Of a stretch of 64,000 nt of DNA, positions 33,887 through 42,491 are shown piece after piece. The stretch comes from Acidobacteriota bacterium. Its GTDB lineage: Bacteria; Acidobacteriota; Blastocatellia; Pyrinomonadales; Pyrinomonadaceae. The DNA lies in the NCBI GenBank assembly GCA_003385635.1, contig QQUY01000003.1, forward strand, positions 248,001-312,000, written 5' to 3'. How positions within the stretch are numbered: position 1 is the first letter of the stretch; every line of letters begins with the position of its first letter. Under the pieces are notes generated by a model. That model did not search any database and was not told where the DNA came from. It worked only from the letters and a program-made list of their open reading frames with translations. A program made the position numbers and the translations under genes.

Positions 33887-34627
33887 TTAAGTAGCAAGAT
33901 CTTTTAGAAGCACTCCTGCGCCATACGCAAGTGCCGCCGCAACTGCCCCCACGACAAGGGTTTCCGTCGCCGATCTTAGCCAGCTGGAGGTCGACCAGAA
34001 ACTCTTGAATGCCCCGATCAAAAAGAAGGTGGTTCCCGTCATTGCACAGGCAAGCTCGAACGAGTAACTGATATCGAAGAAGTAGGGTACCAGAGGGACC
34101 AGGCCGCACACGATAAATGCCGAGAATGTGCTGGCCGCCGCTTTCACAGGGGACCTGATCTCTGAAGGCAGGCCGTATTCTTCGGTCAGCATCGTTTGCA
34201 CCCACCGTTCCTTGTCAGAAGTAATAAGTTCGACCGCCTTTTCGAGTTCCTCGCCTTCGAATCCCTTTGCCGCGTAGATCATGCGAACTTCTTCGCGCTC
34301 CCCTTCCGGCACCCTGTCGATGTGCCTGAGCTCGATCTCACGAAGCCGCCTGTAATCTTCGTGTTCGGATTGCGTAGCGAGATAATTGCTCGCCGCCATC
34401 GAGAATCCGTCGGCGACCAGATTCGCAAATCCCAGGATAAGCACGATCATCGGCGAAAGCTGGGCACCGGCGACTCCCGACACAACTGCAAAGGTCGTTA
34501 CCGCTCCGTCTATGCCGCCGTAGATCCAGTCGCGGACATACGAATGCTTGACCGTTGCCAGACGTTCCTGTATGTCAGCAGCTGTGTGGCCGTGTTCGAG
34601 TTTTGGCTCAGTGCTTTTTGCTATCAT
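33887..34627 (-). CDS. VIT/CCC1-family Fe2+/Mn2+ transporter
   Basis: A 246-residue protein of the vacuolar iron transporter (VIT1/CCC1) family, which moves Fe2+ or Mn2+ out of the cytoplasm. Near the N-terminus is YVRDWIYGGIDGAVTTFAVVSGVAGAQLSP, the family's first membrane helix with the conserved GxxDG. The next helix contains NLVADGFSMAASNYLATQSE, then comes a cytoplasmic Glu-rich metal-binding region and three more membrane helices. Family length is about 230. The ATG at 34627 overlaps the end of the upstream stress-protein gene by 20 bases, so the two are co-translated and may share a metal or stress response. Confidence 0.93.
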   Translation of the reverse strand: MIAKSTEPKLEHGHTAADIQERLATVKHSYVRDWIYGGIDGAVTTFAVVSGVAGAQLSPMIVLILGFANLVADGFSMAASNYLATQSEHEDYRRLREIELRHIDRVPEGEREEVRMIYAAKGFEGEELEKAVELITSDKERWVQTMLTEEYGLPSEIRSPVKAAASTFSAFIVCGLVPLVPYFFDISYSFELACAMTGTTFFLIGAFKSFWSTSSWLRSATETLVVGAVAAALAYGAGVLLKDLAT

Positions 34628-35528
34628 ATCCGGCCGGCCGTACTACCTCGACAGAACAGTGGGCTCGTGACACGACTGCAGTTGAAACGCTGCCGAGAAG
34701 GTATTTGGTAAGGATGTCGTTGTAGCGTGTAGCGCCGATGAATATGCAGTCCGCGTCCCATTCTGCCGAGACGTTTACAAGTTGAGTCTTTGGATTGCCT
34801 TCGAGGATCGTCAGTTCCGCATTTAGCGGAATCTTGCTTAGGTTTTCGACCAGCTCGTTTCCGACCGATTTGATCTCATCGACATCGAACTCCAGAGAAC
34901 TGCGAACAAACATCGAATCCTCGACGATTACTACCTTGACCTCGGTGTTCTCTGGCCAATCGCGGTAGGCGATCGTGCGGACCGCTTCCCGGGAACCTTC
35001 CGTGCCGTCATATCCGACGACCAGGCGTACTGGCGAGTCCTCTACAATGACCTTTCCACGGGAGACCCTTACGGGGCAGTTGGCTTCAGTAACTATCTTC
35101 TGCGACACGCTTCCGAGCAGCACGCGCTCAACTGCCGAAACGCCTTTCGCGCCGACAGCGATAAGATCGCACTCGAACTTGTTCGCAAACGCCAGCAATT
35201 CCCACGCCGGCGATCCGTAGGTTCCTTCGGACAAAACGCTCCAATCCGGAAAGTGTCCTTCAACGCGCCGAGCAGCCTCAGCCGCGCTCGCTTTCGCGTT
35301 CTCCAATATCTCCAGATTCTCTTCGAACCTTCGCTTTAGAGCGGGAGTCGCAAAATGCCTGTGTTCGTCACCGTCCTCATCCAGCGGGGGCAGCCATACT
35401 TCCGCAACGGAAACAACGAGTGCCTCGACCCCTTTTTCAGGGAGCCCCGCTCGTAAAAGGTCGTCGATGGCTGCGTCTGCAGACTCAGAACCGTCGTATC
35501 CGATTAGGATCTTGAAGCCGTCGGTCAT
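34608..35528 (-). CDS. Tandem-domain universal stress protein
   Basis: A 306-residue protein of two UspA domains (about residues 5-150 and 160-300). Each has an ATP-binding type loop: VGAKGVSAVERVLLGSVS in the first and IGATRYNDILTKYLLGSVS in the second, both fitting G-2x-G-9x-G-S/T or close to it. Each domain starts with a conserved strand and Asp (ILIGYDGSESAD, LVVGYDGTEGSRE). The start at 35528 follows AGGAGA at 8 bases; the longer frame has no such signal. Usp proteins respond to starvation and oxidative stress, often binding ATP. It overlaps the VIT transporter gene, and diverges from the PAAR-like gene. Confidence 0.93.
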   Translation of the reverse strand: MTDGFKILIGYDGSESADAAIDDLLRAGLPEKGVEALVVSVAEVWLPPLDEDGDEHRHFATPALKRRFEENLEILENAKASAAEAARRVEGHFPDWSVLSEGTYGSPAWELLAFANKFECDLIAVGAKGVSAVERVLLGSVSQKIVTEANCPVRVSRGKVIVEDSPVRLVVGYDGTEGSREAVRTIAYRDWPENTEVKVVIVEDSMFVRSSLEFDVDEIKSVGNELVENLSKIPLNAELTILEGNPKTQLVNVSAEWDADCIFIGATRYNDILTKYLLGSVSTAVVSRAHCSVEVVRPAGYDSKKH

Positions 35529-35687
35529 CTTGTTATCTCCTGAGTTCACTGACATTTTCCCCCGAGTCGCCTTCGAATGCAATCCGGTGCCGTCGAGCAC
35601 CTGCAGGTAGTCGGAAACTGTTGTTGTCTGCTCGGATGTGGACTATTATTTGGCGCATCATTTCCGCAGATAACCTAAGGAGCGAAT

Positions 35688-36032
35688 ATGGGAGCTTACG
35701 TCCTTTCGAGAAGCGCTACAGTTTTGTGTCCTCACGGTGGGGTGATAATCCACGTCCCTGTTATGCACCGGGTATACAAGGTGCTCGGAGAACCCGTAAT
35801 GCTGGTTAACGATACTTACAACGTTGCGGGATGCGTGATGCTCTACCGTCCCTGCATGAGTGTGATTTGGGTAAGTCCTTCTACCCTGTTGTATGTGAGG
35901 GGAGTCCCGGCTCTTGTTCACACAAGCATTGGCCTTGTAACTTCAGCAGCAGAAGCTCCTTCCGGACCGGCAATGATCACGACTTTTCAGACTCAGGTAA
36001 TGGAGCCCACTACATTCACCAACGAAAGCTGA
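35688..36032 (+). CDS. PAAR-like spike-tip protein (DUF4280-like), orphan
   Basis: A 114-residue protein with AAGGAG before its ATG. The pattern VLCPHGGVIIHVP, then GEPVMLVNDTYNVAGCV, RPCMSVIW, TLLYVRGVPALVHTSIGLVTSAAEAPSGPA matches small PAAR-like proteins: a Cys at the first CPHGG, two more Cys in AGCV and RPC, and a repeated short-strand structure. Such proteins usually cap the spike of contractile injection systems, phage tails or eCIS. No baseplate, sheath or tube genes are within this window, so it is an orphan here. It is compact, has no signal peptide, and diverges from the usp gene. The family call rests on recalled sequence pattern, not a database match. Confidence 0.68.
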   Translation: MGAYVLSRSATVLCPHGGVIIHVPVMHRVYKVLGEPVMLVNDTYNVAGCVMLYRPCMSVIWVSPSTLLYVRGVPALVHTSIGLVTSAAEAPSGPAMITTFQTQVMEPTTFTNES

Positions 36033-36052
36033 GCGAACTCCGGCATGGAAAC

Positions 36053-38029
36053 TCATCCATCGGATTCTCTATCGCCCAATGCCCGCAGGATCTCGGCGAC
36101 ACTCCACGCCTGGGCGGAGGTTCCGCGCGGATGATGCGGTTCTGCGCCGTCAAAGATCTCCGATATCTGTCCCAGACCGGCCTCTTCCGTGTGGCCGAGG
36201 AACGAGGCAAAGATCATTTCCCGATACTGGTTCAGCTTTCGCCCTTTGGGGTAGGTTCTTCCGAGGGCATCCAGAAAAGCTCCCATCAGCCACGCCCAGA
36301 CCGTGCCTTCGTGGTATGCCGAGTCGCGCTCGCGAGGACCTCCTATGTAGATCGGACGGAAGGCTGGATCTGAGGGCGCAAGCGTTCGCAGGCCAAAGGG
36401 CGTAAACAGCTCCTTTTCAACCGCACGCACGACTTTTTTGGCCCTTGAGGCGCTCAGCATCGAATGATGTAGGCTGACGGCAAAGATCTGATTCGGGCGG
36501 ATCGAGGAATCTTCAAATCCCTCGCCGACGACGTCGAAGAGACACCGTGCATCGGCATTCCAGAATTTGCGGTTGAAGTTGTTCTTTACCTTCTCAGCTA
36601 GTTTCCCGTACTTCCGTCCCTTCTTGTTTGCTTTGAAACGCGAAGCAAAGTCTTCCATTGTGCGCAGTGCGTTGTACCACAAAGCCTGGATCTCGACGGG
36701 CTTCCCGATACGCGGTGTAAACACTTCGTCAATATACTTGGCGTCCATCCAGGTCAGCTGCGTGCCTTCCTCGCCGGCTTTCAGAAGTCCATCTTCATCG
36801 ACTTTGATCCCATAGCGTGTTCCCTCGATATGCCTCTTGATGATCTTCTTGAATTGCTTGAAGAGCTCCTTCTTTACAAATTCAAAATCGCCCGTGTGCT
36901 CAGCGTAAGCCCTTGCGGCCTCAAAGAACCAAAGCGTAGCGTCGACCGTGTTGTAGTCCGGCGTTTCGCCTTCATCCGGAAATCTGTTCGGGATCATTCC
37001 TTCAGAGGCGTAGCTGGCGTATTCCTTCAGAATTCCCTGCGCGATTCCCTCGCGCTTGGTCGAAAGGGTCAGACCCGGAAGCGCGATCATCGTGTCGCGG
37101 CCCCAGTCCGAGAACCAGGGGTATCCGGCAATGACGGTATGTCCATCTCCGCGAGCCACGATAAACTGATCGGCCGCAACGACAAGGCGTTTTTCGAGCT
37201 CAGTGTCTGCCCCTGCGATCTCGCACAAACCTGAGCGCCTCGACTTTTCTACGGTTTCAAATCCCTCTGCGTCGCTGTAGTTTATCTGCCGGGTCGAGAC
37301 CACGGTCACAGCGGGATTCCTGTATATGTCAAAGTGCATTGAGAAGGGCTGGTAGAGATCTTCACGAAAATCGAACCCACGCTCTTCTTCGATCGCGTAC
37401 TCGAAATCCAGGTACCAATCGCCCGTTTCCCTGACAGCTTCGGCATTGTGGTTGAAGTAGACCGCGGGTTGGTCAGCCGCCGCCTGCATCCAGACGCAAT
37501 TGTCTGTCGCGATGTATGAGGTATCGAACTGCTCGGTCTCCTTTCTGAGAGAATGATAGTCGATGCACGCGAGAAGCGGCCGCAGTTCGAGTTCCACCGC
37601 CTCATCCAGCGTGCGTAGCCCCGGAACGACCTCCCATCTGCAAACTACCGTGTTCTCTCCGTGGACCGCAAAGACCGAACGCTTTACGGAGATACCCGAA
37701 TCATTGATCTTGTATGTCCAGACAGGGAACGGATCGAGTGCGAAAGACTCCAGCAGCTTGAAGCCTTCGGGATGGATGCTCCCCGGAAAACGGTTTGCAG
37801 AAAGCGGATACTCAACATCGCCTATGCGAAGTATCTCCTCGTACTTTGACAGTAGCCGTACTCTGCCGAGCGGCGGTTTTGAAGCGGCGGTAAGTAGGGA
37901 GTGATAGCGGCGTGTGTTGATCCCCGAGACAGTCGACGATGCGTATCCGCCAATGCCATTAGTTTCAAGCCATTCACGGCTTGAGGCAAGGTCCGTGTCT
38001 GTACAGATCCTGGTGGGGAGTTCGATCAT
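36053..38029 (-). CDS. Glycogen debranching enzyme (amylo-alpha-1,6-glucosidase, archaeal/bacterial type)
   Basis: A 658-residue cytoplasmic enzyme with two parts. The N-terminal GDE_N beta domain includes REWLETNGIGGYASSTVSGINTRRYHSLL. The C-terminal (alpha/alpha)6 barrel (about residues 270-650) includes GYPWFSDWGRDTMIALPGLTLSTKR, containing the catalytic acid region, and YHEGTVWAWLMGAFLDAL near the end. It hydrolyses alpha-1,6 branch points in glycogen. Length fits the family. Its 3' end faces the PAAR-like gene with a 20-base gap. No glycogen synthesis genes are adjacent. Confidence 0.93.
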   Translation of the reverse strand: MIELPTRICTDTDLASSREWLETNGIGGYASSTVSGINTRRYHSLLTAASKPPLGRVRLLSKYEEILRIGDVEYPLSANRFPGSIHPEGFKLLESFALDPFPVWTYKINDSGISVKRSVFAVHGENTVVCRWEVVPGLRTLDEAVELELRPLLACIDYHSLRKETEQFDTSYIATDNCVWMQAAADQPAVYFNHNAEAVRETGDWYLDFEYAIEEERGFDFREDLYQPFSMHFDIYRNPAVTVVSTRQINYSDAEGFETVEKSRRSGLCEIAGADTELEKRLVVAADQFIVARGDGHTVIAGYPWFSDWGRDTMIALPGLTLSTKREGIAQGILKEYASYASEGMIPNRFPDEGETPDYNTVDATLWFFEAARAYAEHTGDFEFVKKELFKQFKKIIKRHIEGTRYGIKVDEDGLLKAGEEGTQLTWMDAKYIDEVFTPRIGKPVEIQALWYNALRTMEDFASRFKANKKGRKYGKLAEKVKNNFNRKFWNADARCLFDVVGEGFEDSSIRPNQIFAVSLHHSMLSASRAKKVVRAVEKELFTPFGLRTLAPSDPAFRPIYIGGPRERDSAYHEGTVWAWLMGAFLDALGRTYPKGRKLNQYREMIFASFLGHTEEAGLGQISEIFDGAEPHHPRGTSAQAWSVAEILRALGDRESDG

Positions 38030-38179
38030 TTCTATCTCTGGCGAATTGTCCGCGACTCACTCCCAAAGCCTAGTTGAGGCGTGATATTTCGTCAATCATT
38101 TGTTAGATTTAAACATTTCGAACATCGTCAAGATTTGCCCCTGTAGGGCACTTGCTTCGCTATGGTCCGGCTTTTATAG

Positions 38180-39979
38180 ATGACACCCGAACAGATCAGA
38201 AACTTTTCCATCATTGCCCACATTGACCACGGGAAATCCACCCTCGCGGACAGGATCCTTCAGCAGACAGGCGCCGTGACGGACCGTGAGATGGAAGATC
38301 AGCTGCTCGACAGCATGGACCTGGAGCGAGAGCGCGGGATCACGATCAAGTCTCACGCAGTGCGGCTCGATTACAAGGCAAAAGACGGAAAGCAGTATGT
38401 GCTGAACCTTATAGACACGCCGGGCCACGTCGACTTTTCATACGAGGTGTCCCGAAGCCTATCCGCCTGCGAGGGCGCCTTGCTCGTAGTCGATGCTTCG
38501 CAGGGGGTGGAGGCGCAGACACTTGCAAACACTTACCTCGCGATAGACAACGATCTGGAGCTGATCCCGGTCCTCAACAAGATCGACCTTCCTTCGGCCG
38601 AACCGGACCGCATTCTTGAACAGATCGAAACGATCATCGGTCTTGAGACCGACAACGCAGTACTTGCTTCGGCAAAGACCGGCGAAGGCGTCGTGGACAT
38701 ACTCGAGGCTGTCGTTCGCGACGTGCCTTCTCCAAAGGGCGATCCCGATGCACCTCTGAAGGCGCTGATCTTCGACAGCTGGTACGACTCCTACCGCGGC
38801 GTCGTTGTCCTTTTCCGGGTGATTGACGGCTCCATAAGAAAAAAGCAGAAAATAAGGCTTTTCAACACGGGGCGCGAATACCAGATCGAGACGCTGGGCG
38901 TAAACCGGCCGGTGCCGAGCTCGATCGACGAACTGGGTGTCGGAGAGGTCGGATTTCTCACCGCCTCGATCAAAACAGTGGCCGATGTTCAGGTCGGCGA
39001 CACCATCACCGATGCGGCAAAGCCGACAGACAAGCCTTTTCCGGGATTTCGCGAGGTCAAGCCGATGGTCTTCTCGGGCTTGTATCCGACCGACTCCGCT
39101 CAATACGAAGAGCTTCGCGATGCGATGGACAAGCTTCGTTTGAATGACGCTTCGTTCTTCTACGAACCGGAGTCTTCTTCAGCGCTCGGCTTCGGCTTCA
39201 GGTGCGGGTTCCTTGGGCTTCTTCATATGGAGATCATCCAGGAAAGGCTCGAGCGCGAGTTCGATCTGGACCTGATAACGACCGCTCCCGGCGTACGGTA
39301 CAAAGTCCACACGACGGACGGCGAGATGGTTGAGGTCGACTCTCCGGCGCAAATGCCCGAAACGGTCCGGATCGAGAGGATCGAGGAGCCATACATTGAA
39401 GCTACCATCCTTACCTCGGACGAATATCTCGGCGGAATCCTTCCCCTGCTCGAGGAGAAGCGCGGCATTCAAAAGAAGTTCGAGTACGTGTCAAAGAACC
39501 GGGTGATGCTGGTTTATGAGCTTCCTTTGAACGAGATCGTGCTCGATTTCTACGACCGTCTTAAGTCCGCTTCACGAGGATACGCGTCGCTCGACTACCA
39601 CCTTTCCGGCTACAAGCAGGGGAACCTCGTCAAGCTGGACGTGCTCGTACTCGGCGAACCGGTCGATGCGCTCAGCCTGATCCTCCACAGGGACTCGGCC
39701 GAAAGGACGGGACGCGAGCTCGTGAGCAAGATGAAAGAGCTGATCCCGAGGCAGATGTTCGTGGTTCCGATCCAGGCCGCGATCGGTAACAAGGTCATCT
39801 CACGCGTGAACGTCAAGGCGATGGGCAAGAACGTGACGGCCAAGTGCTATGGTGGCGACATCACACGCAAACGCAAGCTGCTTGAGAAGCAGAAAGAAGG
39901 CAAGAAGCGGATGAAGAAGGTCGGCCGCGTCGAGATCCCCCAGGAAGCATTCCTCGCGGTGCTGAAGGTGAGCGAATAG
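38180..39979 (+). CDS. lepA: Elongation factor 4 (LepA back-translocase GTPase)
   Basis: A 599-residue translational GTPase with all G-motifs: G1 [10 protein letters not shown]2 with [10 protein letters not shown]3 DTPGHVDF and G4 NKIDLP. The LepA-specific C-terminal domain is present ([31 protein letters not shown]). LepA binds the ribosome and helps translation initiation or elongation under stress. Length 599 is exactly the usual size. It starts just downstream of a 150-base region without a clear promoter. Downstream is a dense repeat element. Confidence 0.98.
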   Translation: MTPEQIRNFSIIAHIDHGKSTLADRILQQTGAVTDREMEDQLLDSMDLERERGITIKSHAVRLDYKAKDGKQYVLNLIDTPGHVDFSYEVSRSLSACEGALLVVDASQGVEAQTLANTYLAIDNDLELIPVLNKIDLPSAEPDRILEQIETIIGLETDNAVLASAKTGEGVVDILEAVVRDVPSPKGDPDAPLKALIFDSWYDSYRGVVVLFRVIDGSIRKKQKIRLFNTGREYQIETLGVNRPVPSSIDELGVGEVGFLTASIKTVADVQVGDTITDAAKPTDKPFPGFREVKPMVFSGLYPTDSAQYEELRDAMDKLRLNDASFFYEPESSSALGFGFRCGFLGLLHMEIIQERLEREFDLDLITTAPGVRYKVHTTDGEMVEVDSPAQMPETVRIERIEEPYIEATILTSDEYLGGILPLLEEKRGIQKKFEYVSKNRVMLVYELPLNEIVLDFYDRLKSASRGYASLDYHLSGYKQGNLVKLDVLVLGEPVDALSLILHRDSAERTGRELVSKMKELIPRQMFVVPIQAAIGNKVISRVNVKAMGKNVTAKCYGGDITRKRKLLEKQKEGKKRMKKVGRVEIPQEAFLAVLKVSE

Positions 39980-39980
39980 A

Positions 39981-40017
39981 AGTCATTGACCAATGGCCAT
40001 TGACCATTGACCAATGA
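39981..40017. repeat. ATTGACCA-word array after the lepA stop
   Basis: gaccaatggccattgaccattgaccaatg is a self-complementary run of 7-8 base words, the same type as at 44242-44278. Confidence 0.55.
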
Positions 40018-40059
40018 AAAGGAGCCCCGTAGAAGCGAGAGATCTGCAGCACGCGGCTC

Positions 40060-40781
40060 GTGTCAGAAGCCCAAGCGTCAGTGCGGGCTACGTCGAGCAA
40101 ATTCCCTGGGCAGCGTAGCGGCGACAATTGTCGCGCGAGCTTCAGCTTGCGCCTCAGGCACGCTCCCTAACGGTCGCGTTTCTGCCATTTGACCTACGCA
40201 ATCTGGAACTTGGAAATTTCTTCTTCTTTTTATGCCCGTCGCTGGCGCTCCGGGTTCCGATTGGCATGCTTCCTGACGATCACGTTTCTGCCGCCAAACC
40301 ACTCTCGTACCGCTTCGGAATCTCCAGGAACTTCTATGGAATTTGGAATCTGGAATTTCTTCTTCTTTTTATGCCCGTCGCTGGCGCTCCGGGTTCCGAT
40401 TGGCACGCTCCCTAACGGTCGCGTTTCTGCCGCCAAACCACTCTCGTACCGCTTCGGAATCTCCAGGAACTTCTATGGAATTTGGAATCTGGAATTTCTT
40501 CTTCTTTTTATGCCCGTCGCTGGCGCTCCGGGTTTCGATTGGCACGCTCCCTAACGGTCGCGTTTCCGCCATCTGACCACGACGATCTGGCATTCGGCAT
40601 TTCGAAGTGACTATCTGGAATGTGGAATCTGGAATTTCTTCTTTTTTTATGCCCGTCGCTGGCGCTCCGGGTTCCGATTGGCACGCTCCCTAACGGTCGC
40701 GTTTCCGCCACTAGTTCGTAACTCAATCCGAACGACTCACCCTCCGATCGTAGCCCGCGCTGACGCTTGGGCTTCTGACAC
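40060..40781. mobile_element. 722-bp MITE-like element with 33-bp terminal inverted repeats and internal REP/tandem repeats
   Basis: The left end (40060-40092) and right end (40749-40781) are inverted copies of 33 bases with one mismatch; the inner core is tagcccgcgctgacgc and gggcttctgacac. Inside are the 139-bp tandem repeat and REP-C hairpins. No gene is convincing inside. This is a non-autonomous-element candidate; the termini themselves may be another REP family. Confidence 0.6.
40196..40715. repeat. 139-bp tandem repeat, four copies
   Basis: A marker, tatgcccgtcgctggcgctc, occurs at 40231, 40370, 40509 and 40648, exactly 139 bases apart. Copies 1-2 also share the second half (gccgccaaaccactctcg). 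Copy 3 has a different second half of the same length. Each copy carries a REP-C hairpin (ggcacgctccctaacggtcg) and a ggaatttggaatctgg word run. The reading frames through it are artefacts. Confidence 0.9.
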
Positions 40782-40865
40782 TCCGTCGCCCGAGCTTCAG
40801 CTAAAACCTCTGACACGATTCAACACCTTATTACGCGACTTCAATAGCAAAGGAGATCGCGAAAT

Positions 40866-41360
40866 ATGGAAACAGTTCTTCACAGCTTTTCTTACACCCT
40901 GGAATTTATCCGCGAACAGGTAGCTGATGTACCTGAACAGCAAATGATCGCTCAGCCCGAAGGCGTGCGGAATCATCCGCTTTGGACCATCGGGCACATC
41001 GCATTCGCGTGTGAGATGCTGGGCTCGGTGATCGGTGTAGAAGAGTGGCTTCCGCCCTGTTGGGGCGGCAGATTCGGATTCGGAAGTGTTCCGTCGACGG
41101 ACCCTTCGATGAACGCGCCGAAGGCAGAGGCTCTTACGATGCTTAAAGAGGCTGAGACACGGATTTCAAATGCGGTTCGTTATCTGGATTCGAAAATGCT
41201 TGACCAGCCGTTCCCGGAAGAGTCCTATATAAAGGTCTTTCCAACGATCCGTCACGCGATAACACAGGTACTGATCGGGCACACGGCTTACCACAGCGGC
41301 CAGATAGGGGTCTGGCGTTCTGCGATGGGACTGCAGCCTATGCGCCGATCGTATGAATGA
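40866..41360 (+). CDS. DinB family protein
   Basis: A 164-residue four-helix-bundle protein of the DinB/YfiT superfamily. The three metal-binding His positions are visible: GHIAF (first helix pair), and HTAYHSGQIGVWR near the C-terminus with two His. The N-terminal segment HSFSYTLEFIREQ and PLWTIGHIAFACEMLG are typical. Members are metal-dependent, often thiol-transferases or damage-inducible proteins of unknown role; no direct link to DNA damage can be read here. The ATG at 40866 lies 4-5 bases after a ggagatc stretch. The gene sits alone between repeat-rich gaps. Confidence 0.9.
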   Translation: METVLHSFSYTLEFIREQVADVPEQQMIAQPEGVRNHPLWTIGHIAFACEMLGSVIGVEEWLPPCWGGRFGFGSVPSTDPSMNAPKAEALTMLKEAETRISNAVRYLDSKMLDQPFPEESYIKVFPTIRHAITQVLIGHTAYHSGQIGVWRSAMGLQPMRRSYE

Positions 41361-41612
41361 GCCCAAGCCTATTTACGGGCGCACTTTCGCCACTGCGGGT
41401 TTCGGCTACTCGTCCGGCAATTCTTTTCTAAGATCTGAGACACAAACCGTTGGAACCCGGCATGCCGGGTCGGCACGCTCCCTTACGGTCGCGTTTCCGC
41501 CATCGAGACACTGTACTTTCTCTTTGGAATTTGGAAACTGGAATTTCTTTTCTGAAATCTTAGACCTGAGATCTGAGATCTCCTTTCTCGGGACAGTGTG
41601 AGTACGTACGGA
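41361..41612. repeat. Repeat-bearing gap: REP-C hairpin and ggaatttgg/gatctgagatc words
   Basis: One REP-C copy (ggcacgctcccttacggtcg at 41472) is followed by ttggaatttggaaactgg and agacctgagatctgagatc words. The gap lies between two convergent genes. Confidence 0.6.
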
Positions 41613-42227
41613 TCAGTTGATCTTTCTCGGCAAAGGAATATTCGGGGCGACCGCCGACAGCGAATGATCTGTAAAGAAGCTGAAGGTCCCGCCGGCGGAG
41701 GGTACGACCACATCCGTTCCGGGGTTTCTTCCCGGCGAGCTACTTACGAATTCGTTCCTCGCAATATAGTTGGTGATCTGAGCATTTGATCCGAGTGAAC
41801 GCAGTGTCATTCCCCCGATCAAGGGGGCCGGATTGACAGTGCACGCAGGATCCCTCGTTCTTACCGAACAATACGCTGCAAGACCGCCGCCAAGAGAGTG
41901 TCCGGCAAACACTACCTGGCCGGATTCCTGTGCGGAAAACTGCTGTGCCCAGGCGATCGCCTGAACATACTGTGGCGGAAGCTGTCCTGCTACCTGGGCT
42001 GCGTCGACCATCACGTCCAGCAGCGAATCGGTGCCCGCGAATGCAAGCACCTTCTTTCCGCCGCCTTCCCGGGAAGTAATGATTCCCTTGAATCCGGTGG
42101 TCCAGTCTCCCCTGTGCTCGGAGATGCTCCAGGTCGAGCCGTCCGGAAACCTGTAGCGCTCTCCCCGTACGCCATTGTATGCGATCTCGCAAACTCCTTT
42201 CGTTGTTCCAATGTCCAAAGCCGGCAT
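41613..42227 (-). CDS. Lipase class 3-like alpha/beta hydrolase
   Basis: A 204-residue protein with the lipase elbow FAGHSLGGGLAAY (nucleophile Ser), an upstream Asp in FAGTDSLLDV, and a plausible catalytic His in SFFTDHSLSAV near the C-terminus. This is a compact Lipase_3-type fold. It has no signal peptide and begins directly with the folded part (MPALDIGTTKGVCE), so it acts in the cytoplasm or is exported by an unusual route. A GAGGAAA box precedes ATG 42227. It is convergent with the DinB gene. Substrate unknown. Confidence 0.85.
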   Translation of the reverse strand: MPALDIGTTKGVCEIAYNGVRGERYRFPDGSTWSISEHRGDWTTGFKGIITSREGGGKKVLAFAGTDSLLDVMVDAAQVAGQLPPQYVQAIAWAQQFSAQESGQVVFAGHSLGGGLAAYCSVRTRDPACTVNPAPLIGGMTLRSLGSNAQITNYIARNEFVSSSPGRNPGTDVVVPSAGGTFSFFTDHSLSAVAPNIPLPRKIN

Positions 42228-42302
42228 ACTTGTATTTCCTCGCTGATTAAGTTTTCGAAGGCACCTTAATCTGAAAACGGGCGAGAATTCAAAGAAAGAT
42301 CA

Positions 42303-42491
42303 CGGATGGAAAATGGAGAATTGAAAATTGATATCTCGGATTCGGGGTCTGACGATCATTTAAAGCGATGTGGTCAAAGTGGCTGTTCTTTCAGTTCGGC
42401 CTTTGACTCAAGTGTCTCTGTCCCCCGTTAATCGGCCATTCTTCAATTCTCCATCTTCAATTCTCCATCTTCAATTCTCCATCTTCAATTC
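42303..42491. repeat. 14-bp CTTCAATTCTCCAT tandem words and opposed arm
   Basis: The left arm ggaaaatggagaattgaaaa (42308-42327) faces three and a half copies of cttcaattctccat (42440-42491). The array touches the stop codon of the 5'-nucleotidase gene. Confidence 0.65.

Noticed and set aside
40128..40816. Open reading frames of about 70-120 residues in several frames after lepA
   Set aside because: They are read through the 139-bp tandem repeat and REP-C hairpins; the peptides simply repeat the DNA repeat and have no start signals.
41613..42227. The lipase as an effector partner of the PAAR-like protein
   Set aside because: About 6 kb separate them with unrelated genes between, and there is no shared operon; the absence of a signal peptide alone is too weak.
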